From RUG472 sp045224495 (lineage in GTDB: Bacteria > Bacillota > Clostridia > Christensenellales > CAG-138), in the NCBI GenBank assembly GCA_045224495.1, contig JBGVAK010000032.1:1-6544 (forward strand): a stretch of 6,544 nucleotides of DNA, read 5' to 3'. Position numbers and translations under genes: made by a program. Shown piece by piece: positions 1 through 5,284 of this stretch; the first letter of the stretch is position 1; every line of letters starts with the position of its first letter. A model generated the notes under the pieces. It made no database searches. It had not been told where the DNA came from and was given only the letters and a program-made list of their open reading frames with translations.

Positions 1-573
1 GTCTGCGGGGACGAGACCGGGGAGCTTCGGATGCCCAGCGGGAAGGTGGTCTACGCCGTGTCCGACGGCATGGGCAGCGGCGAGGAGGCCAGCCGGGAGA
101 GCCGGGCCGCCATCGACCTCCTGTTCGATCAGTTCCGGCTGGGGGTGGAGAAGGAGCTCATCTACGAGAACGTGAACCGGCTCCTGATCGCCCGGGAGGA
201 CAAGGAGATCTACGCCACGCTGGACGCGGCCAGCATCGACCTTCTCACCGGGGAGGCGGAGATGGTGAAGTTCGGCGCCCCGCCCACCTGCCTCATTCGG
301 GGCGGGAACGTGCGGACCCTGACCGGCGAAGCCCTGCCCTGCGGCATCGTGGACGAAGCCCGGCCCTACATCCGTCGCATCCGCCTCCGGCAGCGGGATC
401 GGCTGGTGTTCTGCACCGACGGGGTCTACGACCTCTTGGGCAAGGAGCTGGAAAATGAGGTCAAGAAGGGCTCCGGGGCATCCTTGGAGGCCATGGCGGA
501 ATCCCTCATGGCGGCGGCCAAGGACAAGGGTCAGCGGGACGACATGACGGTCATGGTGGTCGAGGTGGCATGA
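1..573 (+). CDS. spoIIE: Stage II sporulation protein E, C-terminal PP2C phosphatase domain (5' partial)
   Basis: The frame is open from base 1, so the gene starts outside the window and only the C-terminal phosphatase domain is visible. SpoIIE dephosphorylates SpoIIAA-P at the sporulation septum, which releases sigma-F from SpoIIAB in the forespore. PP2C metal-site motifs are visible in order: G-D at codons 3-4, SDGMGSGEEA at bases 61-90, CTDGVYD at 412-432 and RDDMTVMVV near the end. The segment EIYATLDAASIDL closely resembles B. subtilis SpoIIE (EIYSTLDLSIIDL), which separates it from generic PP2C or RsbU proteins. The N-terminal membrane part would lie upstream and cannot be checked. The stop TGA (571-573) overlaps the spoIIGA start as ATGA, so the two are probably co-transcribed and translationally coupled. 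Confidence 0.9.
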   Translation, partial: VCGDETGELRMPSGKVVYAVSDGMGSGEEASRESRAAIDLLFDQFRLGVEKELIYENVNRLLIAREDKEIYATLDAASIDLLTGEAEMVKFGAPPTCLIRGGNVRTLTGEALPCGIVDEARPYIRRIRLRQRDRLVFCTDGVYDLLGKELENEVKKGSGASLEAMAESLMAAAKDKGQRDDMTVMVVEVA

Positions 574-1502
574 GGGTCTCTCTCGAATGGTTTTTGCTGG
601 ACAACTTCGCTGCGAACTGGCTCCTCATCCGGCTGGCAGAAGCCCTGGGCGGGGTGGCGATCCGCCCGGCCCGGGCAGCGTGTACGTCTCTGCTGGGGGC
701 CCTGTGGGACCTCATGGCCCTGGGCAGGTGGCCTCGGCTGTTGAGTCCCCTGGGGCGGGTGGGGTGTTTGCTGGGGACAGCCCTGCTCTTGAGCCGCAAG
801 GAGTACTTTAGGGCGCTCCTCTCTCTGCTCGCATCGTCCCTGCTGCTGGGGGGTGGACTGCTGCTTCTCACTCTGGGCCAAAACGGTCCCTGGACCGGCG
901 GGGTGCTCCTGGGCACCGTGTCCCTCAGGGTCGCCGTCTACGGCCTGTGCCTGCTGCCGGGGGCCGTTCGCACCGTCCGGTATCTCGTCCACCGGGGGTA
1001 CGAGGGGCGGTGCCTGCGGGAGATATGCCTGACGGTGGGCGAAAACCGGTACAGCCTCACCGCCTTCGTTGACTCGGGGAATTTGCTGACGGAGCCGCTG
1101 TCCGGTCTGCCGGTGGTGCTGGTGGAGGGCGTGGACCTGCCGCCGGGACGGCCCCTGTCCCTGGAGGGCCAGGGCGTTGTCGAGGTGGTCCGGGGCGCGG
1201 TACAGACGGGAGAGGACCTGGCGCCCGTGCCCGTGTGCGTGGGCAGTTCGCCCCTGCCGCTCGTTGATTTTCAGGCACTGCTGCCCGCCGCGGCGCTCCA
1301 TGAAGGGAGGAAGGAACATGTTCAAACGACTCAAAGCGTTCTTCTATCGGCTCTACGCGCGGCTCTTCACCCGTCGCTATCGCGTCTACTTGGTCCGCAC
1401 GGGGGAGAGCCTGCCGCCGCCCCTGTCGCCGGAGGAGGAGAGAAGCTGCGTCCTGGCCGCCAAGACCAGCGAGGCGGCCCGGAACCGGCTCATCGAGCAT
1501 AA
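570..1502 (+). CDS. spoIIGA: Sporulation sigma-E factor-processing peptidase SpoIIGA (3' end of frame doubtful)
   Basis: SpoIIGA is the septal membrane aspartic protease that removes the pro-sequence of pro-sigma-E in the mother cell after a signal from SpoIIR. The N-terminus (MRVSLEWFLLDNFAANWLL) fits the family start. About five hydrophobic segments (roughly residues 7-25, 37-55, 57-75, 80-101 and 109-132) match the five-helix membrane half. The cytosolic half has the catalytic motif DSGN (D168) in LTAFVDSGNLLTEPLSGLPV, and a family-like end, FQALLPAAALH, at about 234-244. The start overlaps the spoIIE stop. Oddity: the frame has no stop before sigE and continues 185 nt into it, so residues from about 245 to 310 look non-native. 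Without them the protein is about 245 residues, shorter than the 309 of B. subtilis. Identity is secure; the real C-terminus is not. Confidence 0.87.
   Translation: MRVSLEWFLLDNFAANWLLIRLAEALGGVAIRPARAACTSLLGALWDLMALGRWPRLLSPLGRVGCLLGTALLLSRKEYFRALLSLLASSLLLGGGLLLLTLGQNGPWTGGVLLGTVSLRVAVYGLCLLPGAVRTVRYLVHRGYEGRCLREICLTVGENRYSLTAFVDSGNLLTEPLSGLPVVLVEGVDLPPGRPLSLEGQGVVEVVRGAVQTGEDLAPVPVCVGSSPLPLVDFQALLPAAALHEGRKEHVQTTQSVLLSALRAALHPSLSRLLGPHGGEPAAAPVAGGGEKLRPGRQDQRGGPEPAHRA
1303..1310 (+). promoter_or_regulatory. Ribosome binding site of sigE
   Basis: AAGGGAGG lies 7 nt before the ATG at 1318. It decides the sigE start: the frame is open further upstream, to an ATG at 1177, but that codon is inside spoIIGA and the upstream residues do not resemble sigma-E. 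Confidence 0.8.
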
Positions 1503-2028
1503 TTTGCGGCTGGTGGTGTTCATCGCCCGGAAGTTCGAGAACACGGGCGTCCAGGCGGAGGACCTGATCTCTATCGGCACCATCGGCCTCATCAAGGCGG
1601 TGAACACCTTCAACCCGGAGAAGAAGATCAAGCTGGCCACCTACGCCTCCCGGTGCATCGAGAACGAGATCCTCATGTACCTCAGGCGTTCCTGCAAGCT
1701 GAAACTGGAGGTCTCCCTGGACGAGCCGCTGAACGTGGACTGGGACGGGAACGAGCTCCTGCTCTCCGACATCCTGGGCACGGACGGGGAGGAGGTGAGC
1801 CGGGAGCTGGAGGACGAGGTGGATCGGCGGCTCCTGTGGGCGGCCCTCGGTCGACTGGACCCCCGGGAGCGGCGGATCGTGGAGATGCGCTTTGGGTTGG
1901 GCGACCAGGCGCCCCGGACCCAGAAGCAGGTGGCGGACGCCATGGGCATCAGCCAGAGCTACATCTCCCGGCTGGAGAAGCGGATCATGGACCATCTGAA
2001 GCGGGAGATCCTCAAGATGCAGGGGTGA
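1318..2028 (+). CDS. sigE: RNA polymerase sporulation sigma factor sigma-E (pro-form)
   Basis: This 236-residue sigma-70 family factor (B. subtilis: 239) directs early mother-cell transcription and is made as an inactive, membrane-associated precursor. The first ~24 residues form a basic, hydrophobic pro-sequence (MFKRLKAFFYRLYARLF). Alignment to B. subtilis at the shared LPPPLS motif (residues 32-37) puts the predicted SpoIIGA cut near Y24-L25. Region 2 follows with near-identical family blocks: NLRLVVFIARKFENTG (62-77), EDLISIGTIGLIKAVNTFNP (81-100), then KKIKLATYASRCIENEILMY. Next comes DEPLNVDWDGNELLLSDILG (135-154), and region 4.2 has the helix-turn-helix QVADAMGISQSYISRLE (204-220). sigE follows spoIIGA as in other spore-formers, but no sigG follows; a terminator comes instead. 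The start is set by the strong ribosome binding site. Confidence 0.97.
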   Translation: MFKRLKAFFYRLYARLFTRRYRVYLVRTGESLPPPLSPEEERSCVLAAKTSEAARNRLIEHNLRLVVFIARKFENTGVQAEDLISIGTIGLIKAVNTFNPEKKIKLATYASRCIENEILMYLRRSCKLKLEVSLDEPLNVDWDGNELLLSDILGTDGEEVSRELEDEVDRRLLWAALGRLDPRERRIVEMRFGLGDQAPRTQKQVADAMGISQSYISRLEKRIMDHLKREILKMQG

Positions 2029-2054
2029 TATTTTTGTAAAAGTGTAGTAAAACA

Positions 2055-2063
2055 GAAAGGAGG
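2055..2063 (+). other. Orphan Shine-Dalgarno-like sequence with a five-codon frame
   Basis: GAAAGGAGG is a near-perfect ribosome binding sequence 27 nt after sigE, but no normal gene starts after it. The only start at suitable spacing is GTG at 2075, which reads V-S-G-M-A then TGA (2090-2092), entirely within the terminator hairpin. It may be chance, a tiny translated leader, or the remains of a lost downstream gene (sigG occupies this place in many spore-formers). Confidence 0.25.
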
Positions 2064-2070
2064 CGCTGTA

Positions 2071-2107
2071 AAACGTGTCGGGCATGGCTTGACACGTTTC
2101 TTTTTTT
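2071..2107 (+). terminator. Intrinsic terminator after sigE
   Basis: AAACGTGTC (2071-2079) and GACACGTTT (2091-2099) form a perfect 9-bp stem with an 11-nt loop, followed after one C by seven T (2101-2107). It lies 42 nt after the sigE stop and should end the sporulation transcript before galM. Confidence 0.85.
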
Positions 2108-2142
2108 GTGGTACTTCTGAAAAAAACAACGGAGATACGACA

Positions 2143-3192
2143 ATGGCAGTTACTACAGTAAATTTCGGCACCCTCCGGGACGGCCGGGCAGCCCACCTGT
2201 TCACCATCACCAATCCGGCGGGCAGCGCCGTGACGCTGACGGACTTCGGCGCTACGGTGGTGAAGGTCCTGGTCCCCGACAGCCTGGGACGGCTGGGGGA
2301 CGTGGCGCTGGGCTTCGACGAGGTGGGCTTCTATGAGCAGGACCTGGGGGACTTCGGCGCCGTCTGCGGCCGGGTGGCCAACCGGCTCAGCCGGGCGTCG
2401 CTGCCCCTGGATCGACGGGTGTACCCCCTGACGCGCAACGACGGGCCCAACACCCTCCATGGCGGCGTTGCAGGGTTCCACCACAAGCTGTGGAACGCGG
2501 AGATCCTGGGCGAGGACGGGGTGAAGTTCACCCTCTTCAGCCCCGATGGGGAGGGGGGCTTCCCCGGGGATCTCGCCGTGGCCGTCACCTATCGGCTCAC
2601 GGAGGAGAACGTGCTGTCCATCGACTACGAGGCCACTGCCGGCGAGAAGAACACCGTGGCCAACCTGACCAATCACACCTATTGGAACCTGGACGGGGAC
2701 ACCTTCGGCAGCGTCCTCGACCACAGCATCCGCATCCACGCATCCCGGTTCACGCCCACCAACGAATACAACGTGCCCGACGGACGGCTCCTGCCCGTGA
2801 AGGGGGCCTTCGACCTTCGGGCCTACCGGGCTGTGCGGGAAGGAGTGTCCAGCAAGGAAGAGCAGATCCAAAAGGTGGACGGTTACGACCACAACTTCGT
2901 CCTGGACGAGTATGACGGCAGGACCCTGGTGAAGGCGGCGGACGTGAAGGGGGCCGTGTCCGGGCGGCGCATGGAGGTTTGGACCACCATGCCCGGCATC
3001 CAGCTCTACACCGGCAACCACTTTGCAGGCTTCCCCGGCAAGGGCGGCATGCGCTACAACAAGTATGCGGGGCTGGCTCTCGAGACCCAGTTCTATCCCG
3101 ACGCGCCCCACCATCCCGCCTGGCCCCAGCCCAAGGTGAACGCCGGGGAGACCCAGCGGTCCCAGACGGAGTATCGGTTCTTTATCGATTAG
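2143..3192 (+). CDS. galM: Aldose 1-epimerase (galactose mutarotase)
   Basis: This 349-residue enzyme interconverts alpha and beta anomers of aldoses such as galactose and glucose in the cytoplasm, the entry step to the Leloir pathway. Family signatures are all present: GRVANR (76-81), TLHGG with active-site His106, TNHTYWNLDG with His178, GYDHNFVL with Asp249, and LALETQFYPDAPHHP with the catalytic-base Glu314. The length is typical. The start at 2143 is preceded by GGAG (2131-2134); an in-frame TTG at 2089 lies inside the sigE terminator and is rejected. No other galactose gene is in the window, so the gene appears monocistronic. No convincing promoter is seen in the 35 nt between terminator and start; a perfect TTGACA at 2089-2094 lacks a good -10. 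Confidence 0.95.
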   Translation: MAVTTVNFGTLRDGRAAHLFTITNPAGSAVTLTDFGATVVKVLVPDSLGRLGDVALGFDEVGFYEQDLGDFGAVCGRVANRLSRASLPLDRRVYPLTRNDGPNTLHGGVAGFHHKLWNAEILGEDGVKFTLFSPDGEGGFPGDLAVAVTYRLTEENVLSIDYEATAGEKNTVANLTNHTYWNLDGDTFGSVLDHSIRIHASRFTPTNEYNVPDGRLLPVKGAFDLRAYRAVREGVSSKEEQIQKVDGYDHNFVLDEYDGRTLVKAADVKGAVSGRRMEVWTTMPGIQLYTGNHFAGFPGKGGMRYNKYAGLALETQFYPDAPHHPAWPQPKVNAGETQRSQTEYRFFID

Positions 3193-3203
3193 GATTCTAT
3201 TTT

Positions 3204-3239
3204 GCCGCTTTTTCTCTTTATACAAAGAGAAAAAGCGGC
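3204..3239 (+). terminator. Long perfect hairpin after galM (probable terminator or dispersed repeat)
   Basis: A perfect 16-bp inverted repeat (GCCGCTTTTTCTCTTT, 3204-3219; complement at 3224-3239) with a 4-nt ATAC loop begins 12 nt after the galM stop. The stem has a GC-rich base and a pyrimidine/purine top. No T-run follows on either strand, so it is not a textbook intrinsic terminator; it may protect the 3' end or work with the hairpins behind it. Confidence 0.6.
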
Positions 3240-3264
3240 GGAAAAAGAGAAACTTAAGAATAAT

Positions 3265-3299
3265 AATGGGAAGTACAGCTTGAAGCCATACTTCCCATT
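3265..3299 (+). terminator. Second hairpin in the galM 3' region
   Basis: AATGGGAAGTA (3265-3275) and TACTTCCCATT (3289-3299) form a perfect 11-bp stem around a 13-nt loop. A loose T-rich stretch follows (3298-3311). It may be the actual stop point for galM transcription, but the T-run is interrupted. Confidence 0.5.
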
Positions 3300-3313
3300 T
3301 GCGTTTCTTTTGG

Positions 3314-3341
3314 GTGCCTTTTCTTTACAAAGAAAAGGCAC
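3314..3341 (+). repeat. Third hairpin, similar to the first (TTTCTTT-ACAAAGAAA type)
   Basis: GTGCCTTTTCTTT (3314-3326) and its complement (3329-3341) are separated by only 2 nt, giving a 13-bp palindrome. The core resembles that of the 3204-3239 hairpin: pyrimidine arm, a TTTACAAAG or TTTATACAAAG turn, then purine arm. The pair may belong to a dispersed palindromic repeat family. It ends about 40 nt upstream of the response-regulator operator. Confidence 0.5.
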
Positions 3342-3380
3342 AAATTATATTTCATTCCTTGTCAAAGATTCCGCATATTT

Positions 3381-3413
3381 TTTACAACGCCATTACAACT
3401 TATCTGCTATACT
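3381..3413 (+). promoter_or_regulatory. Promoter and operator of the two-component operon
   Basis: The 20-bp box TTTACAACGCCATTACAACT (3381-3400) has two TTACAA half-sites 11 bp apart, so both face the same side of the helix. After exactly 7 nt comes TATACT (3408-3413), a good -10. No -35 hexamer stands at the usual place; the half-site occupies it, as expected for activator-dependent promoters of OmpR/PhoB regulators. A weaker TGTCAA at 3360 keeps the 11-bp phase. Read on the other strand the box matches the WalR consensus TGTWAH-N5-TGTWAH. The same arrangement recurs at 5202-5256. Binding by the adjacent regulator is inferred. Confidence 0.7.
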
Positions 3414-3419
3414 TGTAAT
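3392..3419 (+). promoter_or_regulatory. Inverted half-site across the start region
   Basis: ATTACAA (3392-3398) is mirrored by TTGTAAT (3413-3419), a perfect 7-bp inverted repeat with a 14-nt gap that brackets the -10 box. The downstream arm lies over the expected transcription start. It may let the same regulator repress at high concentration; the matching promoter at 5251 lacks such an arm. Confidence 0.35.
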
Positions 3420-3445
3420 CGACAAGAGGAACGGAGAGGGGAACC

Positions 3446-4093
3446 ATGGCGAAAATACTGATCGTAGAGGACGAAAGGGCCATCAACGACCTGCTGAAGC
3501 TGAATCTGGAGATGGTGGGCCATGCCTGCACCCCCGCCTTCACGGGCCGGGAGGCCATCCGCGCTGCGGGGGAGCAGGGGTTCGACCTGATGCTCCTCGA
3601 CGTGATGCTGCCGGACATGGAGGGCTTCACCGTCATGGAGAAGGTCAGGGACGTGCCCACCATCTTCCTGACGGCTCGCGGCGCCACCACCGACAAGGTC
3701 CGGGGCTTCGGCCTGGGCGCTGACGACTATATCGTGAAGCCCTTCGAGGTGGCGGAGCTGTTGGCCCGGGTCCAGGCGGTTCTCAGGCGTACCCACCGGG
3801 CGGAGGAGGAGTACCGGATCGACGATCTCGTCATCCGCTGGGACGCCCACGAGGTGCTTCAAAACGGGGTGCGGGTGGACCTGACGCCCCAGGAGTTCGC
3901 CCTACTCCGCATCCTCATCGAGAATCGGAACGTGTGCCTCAGTCGGCAGAAGCTCCTCTCCGAAGCCTGGGGCATCGACTTTTTGGGCGAGAGCCGCACC
4001 GTGGACGTCCACGTGCAGAAGCTCCGCCGGAAGCTCAACCTGGACGACCATATCAAAACCATCTACAAGAACGGGTACAGGTTTGAAGAATAA
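3446..4093 (+). CDS. OmpR/PhoB-family response regulator
   Basis: This 215-residue two-domain regulator is phosphorylated by its partner kinase and binds DNA as a dimer on direct repeats. The receiver domain (about 1-115) has the acidic pair E8-D9, phospho-acceptor D52 in LMLLDVMLPDMEGF, switch Thr76 in IFLTARG, and K98 in IVKPFE. The winged-helix effector (about 122-213) shows LTPQEFALLRILIENR, then SRTVDVHVQKLRRKL in the recognition helix and IKTIYKNGYRFE in the wing. A ribosome binding site, GGAGAGGG, lies at 3433-3440. The stop TAA is followed immediately by the kinase ATG. The tandem TTACAA box before the gene suggests autoregulation. The subfamily (PhoP, WalR, VanR or other) cannot be decided from sequence alone. 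Confidence 0.95.
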   Translation: MAKILIVEDERAINDLLKLNLEMVGHACTPAFTGREAIRAAGEQGFDLMLLDVMLPDMEGFTVMEKVRDVPTIFLTARGATTDKVRGFGLGADDYIVKPFEVAELLARVQAVLRRTHRAEEEYRIDDLVIRWDAHEVLQNGVRVDLTPQEFALLRILIENRNVCLSRQKLLSEAWGIDFLGESRTVDVHVQKLRRKLNLDDHIKTIYKNGYRFEE

Positions 4094-5224
4094 ATGAAAC
4101 TCTGGCAGAAAACCTACCTCCTATCCACCCTCCTCTGCGCCCTGATCCTCTACGGGTGCATGTTTGGCGTTACCGCGCCGGCCATCTCCGCCACGGTCCG
4201 GGGGGCCACGGACGCCGCCTTCCGGGAGGAGCGGGCCTTGGCCGGGGCTCTGGAGCAGACCATGGACAAGGCGCCGGAGGGGCGGCAGCTCCCCGTGCTC
4301 AGGACCTTCCTGGGCTATTACGAGGGCACGGGCCTGACCTTTCGGGTGGCCGATATAGAGGACGAGATCTATTCCACCTTGCCCTGCCCCGTGGAGAAGG
4401 CGCCCGGCACCATGGGCTTTCTTCGGGACCGGGGGCGGCTGTACCTCTTTATCAGCGACCGGCTCCCCTCGGGCTACGACTTTCTGTACCTGAAGGACGC
4501 GGCGGACACGGACGGCCTGCTTCGGCATCAGGTCCTGGCGGCGGCCCTGACCGGCACGGCGGTGGCCCTGTTCATGGCAGCGGCCCTCTATGCCCTGCTC
4601 TACCGGGTGAACCTGCCCGTGAGCCGCCTGGCCCACGAGATGCGGACCCCCCTCACCGCCATGAAGGGCTACGCCGAGACCCTCCGGGACGCCCGGCTCA
4701 CGGAGGAGCAGCGGCACATGGCGGCCAGCTACATCGCAGAGGAGTCCACCCGCCTGTCGGACGTGTCCGCTCGGCTCCTGACCCTCCACAACGCCAAGGA
4801 GGAGGCCACACCCTTCGGCCCCGTGGACGTGGAGGACCTCTTCGACCACATCCAGCAGACCTACCCCACCGTGACCTACGAGGTCCATTGGCCCACCGTC
4901 TTCGGGGACCGGGCCATGCTCTCCTCCCTGCTCAACAACCTGGTGGACAACGCCGTGAAGGCGTCCCCGGCGGGAGCGCCCGTGGAGCTCAGGGCGGCGC
5001 CCAACATCCTGGCCGTCACGGACCACGGCAGTGGCCTTTCCGACGCGGCTCTTCAATACGTGAACCATCCCTCCAAATTCAAGAAGCTCCACGACGCCGG
5101 GGGCCTGGGCGTGCCCCTGTGCCATCAGATCGCCAAGGCCCACGGGGCCAAACTCACCTACGCTCGGGGCGCAGACGGGGGGACCGTGGCCACCGTCACC
5201 TTTTACAACTCCCTTACAAGTTGA
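4094..5224 (+). CDS. Membrane sensor histidine kinase without HAMP domain
   Basis: This 376-residue kinase presumably phosphorylates the regulator encoded just upstream; the junction TAAATG leaves no gap, implying translational coupling. Two membrane segments (about 7-29 and 146-170) flank an extracytoplasmic sensor region of some 115 residues that I do not recognise. The H-box RLAHEMRTPLTAMKGYAETL places the phospho-His at 181, about 10 residues after the second membrane segment, leaving no room for a HAMP linker. The ATPase domain has the N-box LLNNLVDNAVKAS (N286), the G1 box VTDHGSGLS (D310, G312, G314), an F-box-like HPSKFKKL (F329) and the G2 box GGLGVPLCHQIAKAHG (336-351). The last codons and stop lie inside the operator of the next gene. 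Confidence 0.93.
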   Translation: MKLWQKTYLLSTLLCALILYGCMFGVTAPAISATVRGATDAAFREERALAGALEQTMDKAPEGRQLPVLRTFLGYYEGTGLTFRVADIEDEIYSTLPCPVEKAPGTMGFLRDRGRLYLFISDRLPSGYDFLYLKDAADTDGLLRHQVLAAALTGTAVALFMAAALYALLYRVNLPVSRLAHEMRTPLTAMKGYAETLRDARLTEEQRHMAASYIAEESTRLSDVSARLLTLHNAKEEATPFGPVDVEDLFDHIQQTYPTVTYEVHWPTVFGDRAMLSSLLNNLVDNAVKASPAGAPVELRAAPNILAVTDHGSGLSDAALQYVNHPSKFKKLHDAGGLGVPLCHQIAKAHGAKLTYARGADGGTVATVTFYNSLTS

Positions 5225-5256
5225 TGAATACTCCATTACAAGTTCGGCTCTATACT
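5202..5256 (+). promoter_or_regulatory. Promoter and double operator of the downstream membrane-protein gene
   Basis: Two copies of the box seen at 3381-3400 stand in tandem 22 bp apart: TTTACAACTCCCTTACAAGT (5202-5221) and ATGAATACTCCATTACAAGT (5224-5243, first half-site degenerate). TATACT (5251-5256) follows the second copy after exactly 7 nt, as at the regulator promoter, again with no -35 hexamer. Half-sites start at 5203, 5214, (5225) and 5236, all in 11-bp phase. The first copy covers the last kinase codons and its stop. The likely binder is the regulator at 3446-4093 (inference). Confidence 0.7.
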
Positions 5257-5284
5257 GGGGGCGAAGCTTGAGAAAGGAGCAAAC

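Noticed and set aside
1179..1185. TGTCGAG, resembling a Spo0A box (TGTCGAA), ahead of sigE
   Set aside because: It is one base off a short 7-bp consensus, lies inside spoIIGA coding sequence and has no promoter elements nearby.
2035..2078. Direct repeat TGTAAAA at 2035-2041 and 2067-2073 after sigE
   Set aside because: The 32-bp spacing fits no helical phase, and the second copy is part of the terminator surroundings. Too short to support a function.
2089..2117. A perfect TTGACA (2089-2094) as a galM promoter
   Set aside because: At 17-nt spacing the -10 would be TACTTC, only two of six consensus bases, and TTGACA lies in the terminator stem.
2089..2142. An upstream start for galM that would add 18 residues
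   Set aside because: The start codon would be TTG inside the terminator stem with no ribosome binding site. ATG 2143 has GGAG at suitable spacing and begins with family-like sequence.
1057..3225. A 722-codon minus-strand open frame across spoIIGA, sigE and galM
   Set aside because: It runs opposite three clearly recognised genes, crosses a terminator and has His/Pro/Gln/Gly-rich low-quality sequence. It is a product of high GC at third codon positions.
3325..3330. TTACAA within the third hairpin as an additional operator half-site
   Set aside because: It is out of 11-bp phase with the boxes at 3382 and 3393 and is explained by the hairpin turn.
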